Source: Marinomonas maritima (GTDB lineage: Bacteria > Pseudomonadota > Gammaproteobacteria > Pseudomonadales > Marinomonadaceae). From it: 64,000 nt of DNA. Within the stretch, counting starts at the first letter, position 1. Each line of letters opens with the position of its first letter. Under the pieces are notes generated by a model. The model made no database searches, had not been told where the DNA came from, and saw only the letters and a program-made list of their open reading frames with translations. The translations under genes and the position numbers were made by a program. Location: assembly GCF_024435075.2 (NCBI RefSeq), contig NZ_JAMZEG020000003.1, positions 186,001 through 250,000 on the forward strand, given 5' to 3'. Positions 18,128-25,724 of the stretch are shown here, piece by piece.

Positions 18128-19006
18128 ATGCTAGATTATAAAGCACTGACCAGTTTGCATGCGGTTTTGAAGTTTCAAAGTTTCGACAAAGCAGCTCAAT
18201 TTTTAAACCTCACGCAATCTGCGGTATCGCAGAACATCAAACGTCTCGAACAAGAATGCGGCCGTCCTTTGCTTATTCGTGCAAGACCTGTCGTTGCCAC
18301 ACCGCTTGGCGAACAACTGCTAGCACATTTCAACAAGGTCACTATGCTCGAAGAAGGCTTAAAAGAGGCCATTCAAGGTAATCAGGCAACTCAACCCATC
18401 AGCATTGCGGTCAACAACGACGCGCTAGCCACTTGGTTTACCGAAGTAGTCAGTCAGTTTTCTGCAACAGATTCTACCAAGCTGCATATCAAAGCCGCCG
18501 ATCAAAACCAAACTCGTGCCTTATTGCAAACAGGGCAAGTGGTTGCGTGTTTGAGTCAAATAGGCACACCTGTTGCTGGAGGCGGCTCCGTGTTCCTCGG
18601 CTATATGAATTATGAGTTGGTGGCGACGCCAGGGTTTATTGAAGAGTATTTAAAAGGAGATTTGAGTGCGGAATCCATCTTACAATCACCCGCTCTAATT
18701 TATGACGAACACGACGAACTCTGGACCCGCTATCAGGACGAATGCCTAAAAACCAAAGCGGATTTGAGAAACAGCCACTGGTATCCCTCCTCACATGGCT
18801 TTGTTGAGTTGGTAATGGGTGGCACAGTCTGTGCTTTAATTCCTAGTGTTCAGATTAAAGAGAAAATAAAAAGCAAGAAACTGGTATCCTTGCTTCCAAA
18901 CAAGCGCCTAGCCTTGCCACTTTATTGGCATTGGTACAAACTTAACTCTCCTGTATTGGATCGGTTAACAAAGGTGGTAATCACTGTCACACGAGATGTT
19001 TTATAA
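18128..19006 (+). CDS. argP: ArgP/LysG-type LysR regulator
   Basis: 292-residue LysR-family activator. The N-terminal winged helix is LDYKALTSLHAVLKFQSFDKAA with NLTQSAVSQNIKRLEQECGRPL; the ArgP-like effector domain follows (WYPSSHGFVELVMGGTVCALIP). ArgP relatives start MLDYKxL and sit divergent to argO/lysE, as here with a 101-bp gap that should hold both promoters. No clear Shine-Dalgarno is seen. Confidence 0.9.
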   Translation: MLDYKALTSLHAVLKFQSFDKAAQFLNLTQSAVSQNIKRLEQECGRPLLIRARPVVATPLGEQLLAHFNKVTMLEEGLKEAIQGNQATQPISIAVNNDALATWFTEVVSQFSATDSTKLHIKAADQNQTRALLQTGQVVACLSQIGTPVAGGGSVFLGYMNYELVATPGFIEEYLKGDLSAESILQSPALIYDEHDELWTRYQDECLKTKADLRNSHWYPSSHGFVELVMGGTVCALIPSVQIKEKIKSKKLVSLLPNKRLALPLYWHWYKLNSPVLDRLTKVVITVTRDVL

Positions 19007-19087
19007 TGAAACCCTCTACCTAAACAGGCTGGCTACGTCGTACTTTTTTGGACCGCCATTTAACAAAGCCATTTTTAAGGAAAAATT

Positions 19088-19924
19088 ATGATTCGCAAAT
19101 GTCTATTCCCCGTTGCTGGTTATGGCACACGTTTTTTGCCCGCCACAAAATCCATGCCCAAAGAAATGCTTCCTATCGTGAACAAACCTTTGGTTCAATA
19201 CGGGGTAGAAGAAGCGGTCAAAGCCGGTTTGGACAACGTTACTTTTGTTACCGGTCGTGGTAAACGTGCCATTGCTGACCATTTCGATATCAGCTACGAG
19301 CTTGAGCATCAAATCGCTGGCACCAATAAAGAAAAATACCTAGATGAAATTCGTTACCTAATCGATAACGTTAACTTTTCTTTTACTCGTCAAAACAACA
19401 TGTTAGGCCTTGGTCATGCAATTCTGACAGGCGAGCCACTTATTGGTGATGAAGCCTTTGGTGTTGTACTGGCAGACGACCTATGCTTCGGTGAAGACGA
19501 CGGCGTAATGGCGCAAATGGTTAAACTTTATAACCAATTCCGTTGCACCATTGTGGCAATTGAAGAAGTACCTGAAGACGAAGTTCACAAATACGGCGTC
19601 ATAAAAGGCGAATCCATGGTGGACGGCCTTTACCGTGTAACGGACATGGTAGAAAAACCATCGAAAGAAGAAGCACCATCGAATCTTGCCATTATCGGGC
19701 GATACATATTAACCCCTGATATCTTTGACAAAATCCGTAATACGCCAGCAGGCCGTAACGGTGAAGTTCAAATCACCGACGCCATTTTGCAACAAGCAAA
19801 AGAAGGTTGTGTGTTGGCGTACAAATTCAAAGGTAAACGCTTTGACTGTGGCAGCGTAGACGGCTTTGTTGAAGCCACCAACTACTGCTACCAGAATATC
19901 TACAAAGACCCAACAGAAGCGTAA
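19088..19924 (+). CDS. galU: UTP-glucose-1-phosphate uridylyltransferase
   Basis: Makes UDP-glucose from UTP and glucose 1-phosphate, feeding cell-envelope polysaccharides and galactose use. The N-terminal nucleotide-binding motif is FPVAGYGTRFLPATKSMPKE, followed by VTGRGKRAIADHFD, GEPLIGDEAFGVVLADD and KPSKEEAPSNLAIIGRYIL, in the canonical order. Length 278 is typical of one-domain bacterial GalU. TAAGGAAAAATT precedes the ATG. Confidence 0.96.
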   Translation: MIRKCLFPVAGYGTRFLPATKSMPKEMLPIVNKPLVQYGVEEAVKAGLDNVTFVTGRGKRAIADHFDISYELEHQIAGTNKEKYLDEIRYLIDNVNFSFTRQNNMLGLGHAILTGEPLIGDEAFGVVLADDLCFGEDDGVMAQMVKLYNQFRCTIVAIEEVPEDEVHKYGVIKGESMVDGLYRVTDMVEKPSKEEAPSNLAIIGRYILTPDIFDKIRNTPAGRNGEVQITDAILQQAKEGCVLAYKFKGKRFDCGSVDGFVEATNYCYQNIYKDPTEA

Positions 19925-19946
19925 AAAACGCACAAAAATAGAGCAT

Positions 19947-19980
19947 AAAAACACCAGTGCACAATCACTGGTGTTTTTTA
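19947..19980. terminator. Terminator between galU and the AEC gene
   Basis: AAAAACACCAGTG pairs with CACTGGTGTTTTT around a 6-nt loop, with a T run after it. It lies between convergent genes and may serve both. Confidence 0.9.
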
Positions 19981-19983
19981 TCT

Positions 19984-20931
19984 TCAATTCAAATACATCA
20001 GACTTAACCAAATACTGATCGGTAGCGTCAAAATTGACAACAAGGTTTGCATCGTAATATATGCCGCCATTCGGTCTGCATCACCGCCCAATTGACGGGC
20101 CAGCGCGTACGCCGACGTCGCCGTTGGCACCACCCCAAATAACACCGCCACCAACGCTGGCAAGCCTCGAACATCCAACCACCAGCACATCACGCCAATC
20201 ACCAAAGGAAAAACGATAAAACGAGCCACAGAAGACATCACAAACGTCATGCCAACAGAACGAATCGCCTCTAAACGTACACTCGCCCCCACCGCCAACA
20301 AAACCAAAGGCAACGCAGCCTGAGACAACATCCCCACCACATCCGACACCAAAATAATCGGTGTTAAACCAAGCAAATTCAAACCACTACCAAGAAGAAT
20401 CGACACAATCAAAGGGTTACGAATCAAAGCGCCGCTGACCAAACGCGGTAACGAAACTGAAGACGTACCATCCGCAGAGGACGGTCCATGCATCAGCACC
20501 ATAGACACCACCAAAAACACATTAATAGAAGGGATCAATACAGACGCCCCCAACGCCGCCAATACCAAGCCATCATCACCGTACACACTGCCCGCCAATG
20601 CCAACACAATAAAAGTATTAAAGCGCACTCCGGCTTGCAACATAGACGACGCCGTTGGCGCAACCACCTTCATTAGCCAAGTGGTAATGAACACAAACAA
20701 AGCCGTCACCATCAACGCAAACAAAAGAATAAACGCATACTTAGGCAACATCGGATTCGTAAAATCAATCTGTGACGTTTTATTAAACAACAAAGCGGGA
20801 AACAACACCCAATACGACAGCTTATCGACACCAGACCAAAAACCTTCCATCGGAAAACGCCAACGCTGGCAGACAGCACCCGCCACCAAAAGCAAAAAAA
20901 CAGGTAATACAGAAAGTGAGAGAGAAAACAC
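19984..20931 (-). CDS. AEC-family transporter (auxin efflux carrier fold)
   Basis: 315-residue integral membrane protein with about ten hydrophobic helices in two similar halves. The AEC pattern is seen in VDKLSYWVLFPALLFNKTSQ early, RFNTFIVLALAGSVYG in the middle and FGVVPTATSAYALARQLGGD late. Members export organic acids or other small anions; the substrate is unknown. It lies 50 bp downstream of a LysR gene on the same strand, a likely regulator pair. Confidence 0.88.
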   Translation of the reverse strand: MFSLSLSVLPVFLLLVAGAVCQRWRFPMEGFWSGVDKLSYWVLFPALLFNKTSQIDFTNPMLPKYAFILLFALMVTALFVFITTWLMKVVAPTASSMLQAGVRFNTFIVLALAGSVYGDDGLVLAALGASVLIPSINVFLVVSMVLMHGPSSADGTSSVSLPRLVSGALIRNPLIVSILLGSGLNLLGLTPIILVSDVVGMLSQAALPLVLLAVGASVRLEAIRSVGMTFVMSSVARFIVFPLVIGVMCWWLDVRGLPALVAVLFGVVPTATSAYALARQLGGDADRMAAYITMQTLLSILTLPISIWLSLMYLN

Positions 20932-20980
20932 ACATACTCCTTAAAATACAATGACAGGGATTACCGAAAAGAATAAAGCA

Positions 20981-21889
20981 TCACACTGAAACGGGAATCA
21001 ACTGCCAATCTTGCTTAATCAGCTGTTCCACAAACCACGATAACCCACGACCAGGGCTGTCCTTACGCCACGCTAAATACGCCATCTGATTTGGCCTTGG
21101 CAACGCACACTGGCGCAACACCAAGCGACCAGAATTTAGCTCATCCACAATACGATGTTTAGGCAAATAACCAACCCCAAAGCCCAAACATTGAGCCTCA
21201 ATTTTACTGCGCATCGTGTCCACCCTGAGCACCTGACGACTCTCAAAAATACCACTATTACGAGCCGGCAAAATTTTTGAACTATCTGCGACCACAATCG
21301 CCGGATATTGACGCAACTGCGGCGCTGTAATCGTCCCCTCGGTCAACGCCAGAGGGTGCGTCGGTGACACAGCAAAGACAAACTCCAACTCGCCAATCGC
21401 ACGAATATGCACATTGCCTTTGGGTAACTCGCCTGTCACACCAATCACTAAATCGGCTCTATCGTCTTGTAATGCGTCCCAACCACCGCCAACCGCTTCT
21501 TCTGACAAACTCAACTCAACCGGTCTATTCTGCAATAAAAAATCACCAACGACCGACATCAAAGGCGACTCTAATAACACTGTATCGCGCGCGATTCTTA
21601 GCTTAGGTTCCCAGCCTGACTCAAATTGCTTGATTGAATCCTCTAACCGCATCGCCGCTTCTAAGATCGCTCTGCCTTGCTCCAATACCAAATGACCCGC
21701 TGGCGTTAATACCGATTTTTGGCGCGATCGATCAAATAGAGCAACGCCTAAATCTTCTTCCAGCTTCTTCACCGTATAAGTCAATGCAGACGGCACTTTA
21801 AACAGAGCGTCGGCGGCAGCGGCAAAACTGCCTAATTGATGGATTGCTTCCAACACTCGTAATGCTTCTAATGTCACCGCGTACGCCAT
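20981..21889 (-). CDS. LysR-family transcriptional regulator
   Basis: 302-residue LysR regulator. The winged helix reads VTLEALRVLEAIHQLGSFAA then FKVPSALTYTVKKLEEDLGV with VALFDRSRQKSVLTPAGH. The effector domain is not specific enough to name a ligand. I use the ATG at 21889, which has AAAGG seven bases upstream; the longer frame needs a TTG. It precedes the AEC carrier gene by 50 bp and is probably co-transcribed with it. Confidence 0.9.
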   Translation of the reverse strand: MAYAVTLEALRVLEAIHQLGSFAAAADALFKVPSALTYTVKKLEEDLGVALFDRSRQKSVLTPAGHLVLEQGRAILEAAMRLEDSIKQFESGWEPKLRIARDTVLLESPLMSVVGDFLLQNRPVELSLSEEAVGGGWDALQDDRADLVIGVTGELPKGNVHIRAIGELEFVFAVSPTHPLALTEGTITAPQLRQYPAIVVADSSKILPARNSGIFESRQVLRVDTMRSKIEAQCLGFGVGYLPKHRIVDELNSGRLVLRQCALPRPNQMAYLAWRKDSPGRGLSWFVEQLIKQDWQLIPVSV

Positions 21890-22021
21890 ACACCAACCTT
21901 TGTTCAATTTTTTTGAAATACTAACTCAAAAGCTTCCGATTTTCTTTCTTTTTATTGCCATCTACACTTGCCTTATTCACCGTAAGCCACCGTCGCTTGC
22001 GGCCAATTTAGGAGAAGCATT

Positions 22022-22720
22022 ATGATCACTATTCGCAACGCTCAAGACCGTGGACAAGCAAACTTTGGCTGGTTAAACAGCCACCATACCTTTTCCTTTG
22101 GCAGCTACTACGACTCTCAACACATGGGCTTCTCACACCTACGCGTCATCAACGACGATACCGTCACACCCGGCGCAGGTTTTGAAACTCACGGTCACAA
22201 AGACATGGAAATTCTTAGCCTAGTGTTAGAAGGTAACATCGCCCATAAAGACAGCACAGGAAACATAAAAGAACTGCCCGCTGGCGAATACCAACTCATG
22301 TCGGCTGGCAAAGGCGTTTACCACAGCGAATTTAATGCCTCTAAAAAAGACATGCTTAAATTTTTGCAAATTTGGATACAGCCAAATCAACTTGGTGGGC
22401 AACCAAGCTACCAACAACAAGCGTTTAGCCAAGAACAAGGCTTCACCATCATCATCACACCAGATGGCAAAAATGGCACACTGCACATTAAACAAGACAT
22501 GCAGCTAATCCAACTCATCCTAGAGGATGAACAACAAGCAACATGGCAAGCAGACAACAACCGCCATTACTATGTACATGTCATTGAAGGAGAGCTATCG
22601 CTAAGTAACGGCATCACCATAGGTCAAGGCGACGGGGCGAAAATAGAAAACGTATCAGAAATTAACTTCGAAAGACTAAGCGAGCAACGCGTCAAAGCCC
22701 TACTGTTTGACTTGGTGTAA
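22022..22720 (+). CDS. Pirin-family cupin protein (YhaK/YhhW type)
   Basis: 232-residue bicupin. The N-terminal cupin carries HHTFSFGSYYD, ETHGHKDMEI and YHSEFN, which give the three His and one Glu that bind the metal in pirins. Bacterial members include quercetinase-like enzymes and redox sensors; the function here is unknown. AGGAGAAGC precedes the ATG. Confidence 0.9.
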   Translation: MITIRNAQDRGQANFGWLNSHHTFSFGSYYDSQHMGFSHLRVINDDTVTPGAGFETHGHKDMEILSLVLEGNIAHKDSTGNIKELPAGEYQLMSAGKGVYHSEFNASKKDMLKFLQIWIQPNQLGGQPSYQQQAFSQEQGFTIIITPDGKNGTLHIKQDMQLIQLILEDEQQATWQADNNRHYYVHVIEGELSLSNGITIGQGDGAKIENVSEINFERLSEQRVKALLFDLV

Positions 22721-22754
22721 ACACCAAGCTCAACCCATTGGATGGTAAAAAAAC

Positions 22755-22791
22755 GTAGGGCAGCATGAGGGAGGCACGACCGTAACCTGCC
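22755..22791 (+). repeat. REP-like element (copy D)
   Basis: Begins GTAGG, then arm GGCAG, inner GAGGGAGGCACGACCG and arm CTGCC. It shares architecture with the copies at 22947, 23078, 25001 and 25208 but has different, self-complementary arms. Confidence 0.6.
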
Positions 22792-22844
22792 ACAGCGGCC
22801 TTTACGCCAAACACTAACCCATCGAATTCGATGGGTTTAAAAAT

Positions 22845-23026
22845 CTCTAAGCCTATACGGCGGTGAACCATCCCATTCACCGCTCTCGCGTCCCTTACCG
22901 TCATCCCCGCGAAGGAGAGTGTCGCTAAACGAATTTCGTCGATTTTGTAGGTCAGATGAACCGAGGTACGAAGGTGTGATCTGACGGTTAACGGTATACA
23001 TAACGGTTGAAAACGTACGTGTTGTT
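22845..23026 (+). repeat. Composite repeat unit: degenerate I-F CRISPR repeat plus REP element, copy 1
   Basis: About 180 bp, nearly the same as 24895-25076: a degenerate I-F repeat (22845-22868, lacking three bases of the left arm), CATCCCATTCACCGCTCTCG, a segment with GAAGGAGAGTGTCGCTAAACGA, and a GTAG hairpin. It is followed by a second, shorter unit (23033-23162). Confidence 0.75.
22947..22985 (+). repeat. REP-like element (copy A)
   Basis: GTAG at 22947 followed by a hairpin with 7-bp arms GTCAGAT (22951-22957) and ATCTGAC (22979-22985). The inner part GAACCGAGGTACGAAGGTGTG is shared with other copies. A GTAG plus hairpin is the layout of REP elements moved by RAYT/TnpA-REP transposases. 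Confidence 0.68.
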
Positions 23027-23032
23027 GGCTTC

Positions 23033-23061
23033 TTTGCTAAGCCGCGTGCCCGGCGGCGAAC
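23033..23061 (-). repeat. Stray type I-F CRISPR repeat (degenerate)
   Basis: Matches the array's distal repeat type (GCCGCGTGC...CGGCGGCGAAC) but with an extra G after TTT. It is 2.2 kb from the array. Confidence 0.75.
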
Positions 23062-23077
23062 GACTTCCGTCGATTTT

Positions 23078-23116
23078 GTAGGTCAGATGAACCGAGGAAC
23101 GAAGATGTGATCTGAC
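23078..23116 (+). repeat. REP-like element (copy B)
   Basis: GTAG at 23078, arms GTCAGAT (23082-23088) and ATCTGAC (23110-23116). Nearly the same as copy A, with one change in the inner part (GAAGATGTG). Confidence 0.68.
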
Positions 23117-23162
23117 GGTTAACGGTATATATAACGGTTGAAACGTACGTGTTGTTGGCTTC

Positions 23163-23190
23163 TTTCTAAGCCGCCTATTCGGCGGTTAAT
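23163..23190 (-). repeat. Stray type I-F CRISPR repeat fused to an I-E-like repeat
   Basis: TTTCTAAGCCGCCTATTCGG then CGGTTAAT: 24 or so bases match the array repeat number 4, then the sequence runs without a break into an I-E-like repeat. Confidence 0.78.
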
Positions 23191-23211
23191 CCCCACGTGT
23201 GTGGGGAACGG
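23183..23211 (-). repeat. Type I-E-like CRISPR repeat, single copy
   Basis: CGGTTAATCCCCAC then GTGTGTGGGGAACGG: same length (29) and layout as Enterobacteria-type I-E repeats, whose core is CGGTTTATCCCC...GGGGAACAC, with a perfect CCCCAC/GTGGGG stem. Only one copy exists and no I-E cas gene is in the window. On the minus strand an AT-rich stretch (23212-23372) precedes it, as a leader would. Confidence 0.6.
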
Positions 23212-23372
23212 TCTTAGTGTAGACGATTGTTTTATAAAAAAAACTTCCTTGCAGAAAAATTCACCAAGATTTTTGCTGTTTTTTAGTTTTTGAAAGAAAA
23301 CTAACTCATTGATTTATAAAGTTGATTCAACTTCCAACAAAAGGGAAATACCCTACTAACTTTTTAAGGCAG
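23212..23372 (-). other. AT-rich non-coding stretch, possible I-E leader remnant
   Basis: No gene seen. Read on the minus strand it is AT-rich with T and A tracts and ends at the I-E-like repeat, in the position of a CRISPR leader. This is a guess from position and composition. It also follows the stop of the small membrane protein gene. Confidence 0.3.
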
Positions 23373-23654
23373 TTAGTTATTCTTCGATGATTTCTTCATG
23401 CTGGAATTCGATTTCACCAGTTTAAACCACGCCACAACTAATAAAGAAACCACCGACACGATAAGAAAAGACAGGATCAGCAGATAATAAACTGTTATGT
23501 CTTCAACCGCCGTATCGGCAGGTAGCATCTCTCTGACCAATCTCCCTACCCATTCGGGGAATTCTGGGAAGTAGTCGAGGTTTCTCGACCAAAAGAACGC
23601 GTATAGCAACGTTGCGCAGACAATCCAAACCAAAAATAAGCTGACTTTTTTCAT
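23373..23654 (-). CDS. Small two-helix membrane protein, candidate immunity protein
   Basis: 93 residues with a hydrophobic helix at about 4-20 and another at about 56-79, leaving a periplasm-sized loop of about 35 residues with many acidic groups between, and a basic Ser/Lys tail. I do not recognise a family. Its ATG overlaps the original stop of the Tlde1-like frame (ATGA at 23654-23651), so the two were translationally coupled. Such a membrane-bound partner directly downstream suggests an immunity protein against the cell-wall effector. This role is inferred from position only. Confidence 0.55.
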   Translation of the reverse strand: MKKVSLFLVWIVCATLLYAFFWSRNLDYFPEFPEWVGRLVREMLPADTAVEDITVYYLLILSFLIVSVVSLLVVAWFKLVKSNSSMKKSSKNN

Positions 23655-23749
23655 GAAACAATCACTTTGCCGTAGGTTTTCATATCTGTTTCAGGAATTT
23701 GTTCTAAGGTTGTATCCAAAAGCATGGAGCGAATAAGGTTAAAATCACT

Positions 23750-24115
23750 CTATTTATCAATGGTGATACACCCCTTACTAATCCCCCTCCCTACTTTGGG
23801 ATGTAAACGAAACTGCCCACGCTTAACCGCTTCACAAAAGGTCTCGTCATCAATGTTGTCATCCTCTGCATAAAGAGCAAACCAATCATCCTTTTGAGCA
23901 ATCAAGTCATAAAGCCACCCGAGGCTGCCTCCTGATTCTCGATCTACTATGTAATACGTTCCCGGTGAAATTGGGCCTAAATCGGGCACGCACGCCGCGA
24001 TAAGCTTATTAACATTTGTTTCTAAACCAGAAAAGGCAGGGAAGGCTTTTCGAGACTCTGTTACAACAAGATAACTCATTGGCTCATTATTGAGTTTAAA
24101 AGAGAAATTTAGCAT
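23750..24115 (-). CDS. Tlde1-like (DUF2778) L,D-transpeptidase effector, shortened by an amber codon
   Basis: AFPAFSG near the N terminus, GPISPGTYYIVDRESGGSLGW (in part: PGTYYIVDRESGG), DDWFALYAEDDNIDD and FRLHPKVGRGISKGCIT match the DUF2778/Tlde1 domain, with the catalytic His and Cys in the last motif. Tlde1 proteins are type VI secreted effectors that alter periplasmic peptidoglycan stem peptides. The frame ends at a TAG (23750-23752) just after GCITIDK. Past that TAG the same frame goes on for 33 codons (SDFNLIRSML... TYGKVIVS) to TGA at 23651, which looks like the usual C-terminal end of the family. The catalytic motif is upstream of the stop, so activity may or may not survive. No type VI secretion gene is in the window. 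Confidence 0.82.
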   Translation of the reverse strand: MLNFSFKLNNEPMSYLVVTESRKAFPAFSGLETNVNKLIAACVPDLGPISPGTYYIVDRESGGSLGWLYDLIAQKDDWFALYAEDDNIDDETFCEAVKRGQFRLHPKVGRGISKGCITIDK

Positions 24116-24245
24116 CTTTAGTCTCAAGTCCGTTTAATTGTGGTCATTCAGTATACACAGTGAGACAAATTTGCATTAATAAAGTATCGTAAATAATAAG
24201 CAAGAAAGTGTAGATCAAGCACACTGAACCTAACATGCACCACCC

Positions 24246-24894
24246 TTACTCAGCGCCTGACGCTTGTTTTAGTTGCTCTAGTTTGGCCTCGCAAGATTGT
24301 TTGGTGAGGGCTTGGAGTTTTTCCACTTCGGAGCTCAGCCAGTCCAATTCTTCTTCGGTGATTTCGTAGTGCATGGAGTAGCCGGCTTCGACGTAGGCAC
24401 GTTTAAGGCGCTGAGTCGCACGACGTGGGCGTTTGCAATTTTTCGGGAAGATGGTGGCAAAGGCAGGATCAATCTGCACACAGAGAGAACGCAATTACAG
24501 AATATTATGAGTTCGGGGTAACTAATTGGTATGCACCAGCAACACAGGAAAAGAAATGTTCCGTGGCTTGATGCAGTTCGAATGCCACATGACGTAGCAT
24601 TTTGTCATTCATGGCATATTTCATTGGTCTAAAAATCCAAATGCATTTTCAAATCCACGCAAAAAGTAATCACTTGCTACTTTTAGCTGCTCTTCAGCTG
24701 ATAATCGCCCCGGCGCGGGTAATTCCCTTAGATCATAGGAGTACAGCTCGATGCCTTGCTCGCGAAGGTCTTTAAAGAAATACGCACTCTGACTCAAAGA
24801 GCCGCACACTTCATCCCATGCATGCAAGATCAAGCCTAACGGAGAGGCTACCTTGCGCATCACTCGATCATCCACCGCATTCCATACTGCGTTT
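24246..24894 (-). pseudogene. Nucleotidyltransferase-HEPN gene remnant, 5' truncated and frameshifted
   Basis: Three frame pieces on the minus strand join into one family order. Piece 1 (24894-24621) reads LGLILHAWDEVCGSL, YFFKDLREQGIELYSYD and FENAFGFLDQ: the linker and C-terminal part of a MNT-type nucleotidyltransferase. Piece 2 (24624-24505, other frame) reads HVAFELHQATEHFFSC and YQLVTPNS: the start of a HEPN domain. Piece 3 (24494-24246, back in the first frame) reads IDPAFATIFPKN, LKRAYVEAGYSMHYEITEEE: its end. One frame break lies at 24621-24624 and another at about 24505. The N-terminal catalytic GS...D-D region is absent; the gene starts abruptly at a CRISPR-like repeat (24895-24922). 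The family assignment is from memory of the NT-HEPN pattern. Confidence 0.72.
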
Positions 24895-25076
24895 TTTCTA
24901 AGCCGCGTATTCGGCGGTGAAGCATCCCATTCACCGCTCTCGCGTCCCTTACCGTCATTCCCGCGAAGGAGAGTGTCGCTAAACGACTTCCGTCGATTTT
25001 GTAGGTCAGATGAACCGAGGAACGAAGGTGTGATCTGACGGTTAACGGTATACATAACGGTTGAAAACGTACGTGA
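24895..25076 (+). repeat. Composite repeat unit: I-F CRISPR repeat plus REP element, copy 2
   Basis: Second copy of the 22845-23026 unit. The CRISPR repeat part (24895-24922) is a full 28-bp repeat, the same as array repeats 3 and 5 (GCCGCGTATTCGGCGGTGAAG core, shown in part as CGTATTCGGCGGTGAAG). It is joined directly to the broken nucleotidyltransferase-HEPN gene. Confidence 0.8.
25001..25039 (+). repeat. REP-like element (copy C)
   Basis: GTAG at 25001, arms GTCAGAT (25005-25011) and ATCTGAC (25033-25039), as in copies A and B. Confidence 0.68.
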
Positions 25077-25207
25077 TGCATACCAATACCCTCACGGCAT
25101 TACCTTTAAAAAAAGAGCCGATTAGCTAATAATTCCATACAAAAAACCATATAAATCAACCAATTTAAGGTGGAATTAATTGAGGGCGAAGAAGCAATCT
25201 GTCACAC

Positions 25208-25243
25208 GCCTGATCACGGTCGTACCTCCCTCATCAGGCCTAC
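25208..25243 (-). repeat. REP-like element (copy E), inverted
   Basis: On the minus strand: GTAG, arm GCCTGAT, inner GAGGGAGGTACGACCGTG, arm ATCAGGC. The inner part matches copy D; the arms differ from all other copies but still pair. Confidence 0.6.
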
Positions 25244-25304
25244 AAAACTTATCCAACCTTCGCCGACTACCTTTAGCGACAACCTCGAAGGCGGGAATCT
25301 ATTG

Positions 25305-25692
25305 AAACTAAGCCGCGTGCTCGGTGGCGAACTCGATAATCGAATCAGCAGCCGTTTTTCTTGTTTTCTAAGCCGCGTGCTCGGCGGCGAACTAATTCGT
25401 TGACCAATATAGGCGTAACCCGTCTTTCTAAGCCGCGTATTCGGCGGTGAAGCATATTACGCAGCAATTTTTGCTTTGTACTCATTTCTAAGCCGCCTAT
25501 TCGGCGGTGAACTCCCCCGCATTTGTCGCATGGGCAGCGCCGTGTTTCTAAGCCGCGTATTCGGCGGTGAAGATTTCTTTGGAAAGTCGTGACCAAGTTT
25601 TTCTTTTCTAAGCCGCCTGTTCGGCGGTGAAAATCTAGTGCCGTTGCAATTGTTAAAGCTACTATTTCTAAGCCGCCTGTTCGGCGGTGAAG
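25305..25692 (-). repeat. Array stratum 1: seven oldest repeats, mixed and degenerate
   Basis: Repeat 1 (25305-25332) and 2 read CGTGCTCGG(T/C)GGCGAAC, 3 and 5 read CGTATTCGGCGGTGAAG, 4 reads CCTATTCGGCGGTGAAC, 6 ends GAAA and 7 is the standard form. Repeat decay at the leader-distal end is usual, but here several forms alternate. Confidence 0.92.
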
Positions 25693-25724
25693 AGACGTGC
25701 GGATAAAATCGAGAAAGCGGATAA

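Noticed and set aside
23750..24494. A functional multi-gene toxin-antitoxin operon from the small minus-strand frames
   Set aside because: The 82-residue frame is the tail of the broken HEPN gene and begins at a TTG; only the effector and its downstream partner form a plausible pair.
24895..25055. N-terminal 50 codons of the open frame that leads into the nucleotidyltransferase remnant
   Set aside because: They are the composite CRISPR/REP repeat read through; the protein-like part begins only below 24895.
22737..25300. Insertion sequence explaining the repeats
   Set aside because: No transposase frame or terminal inverted repeats with target duplication were found; the repeats fit REP hairpins and CRISPR repeats.
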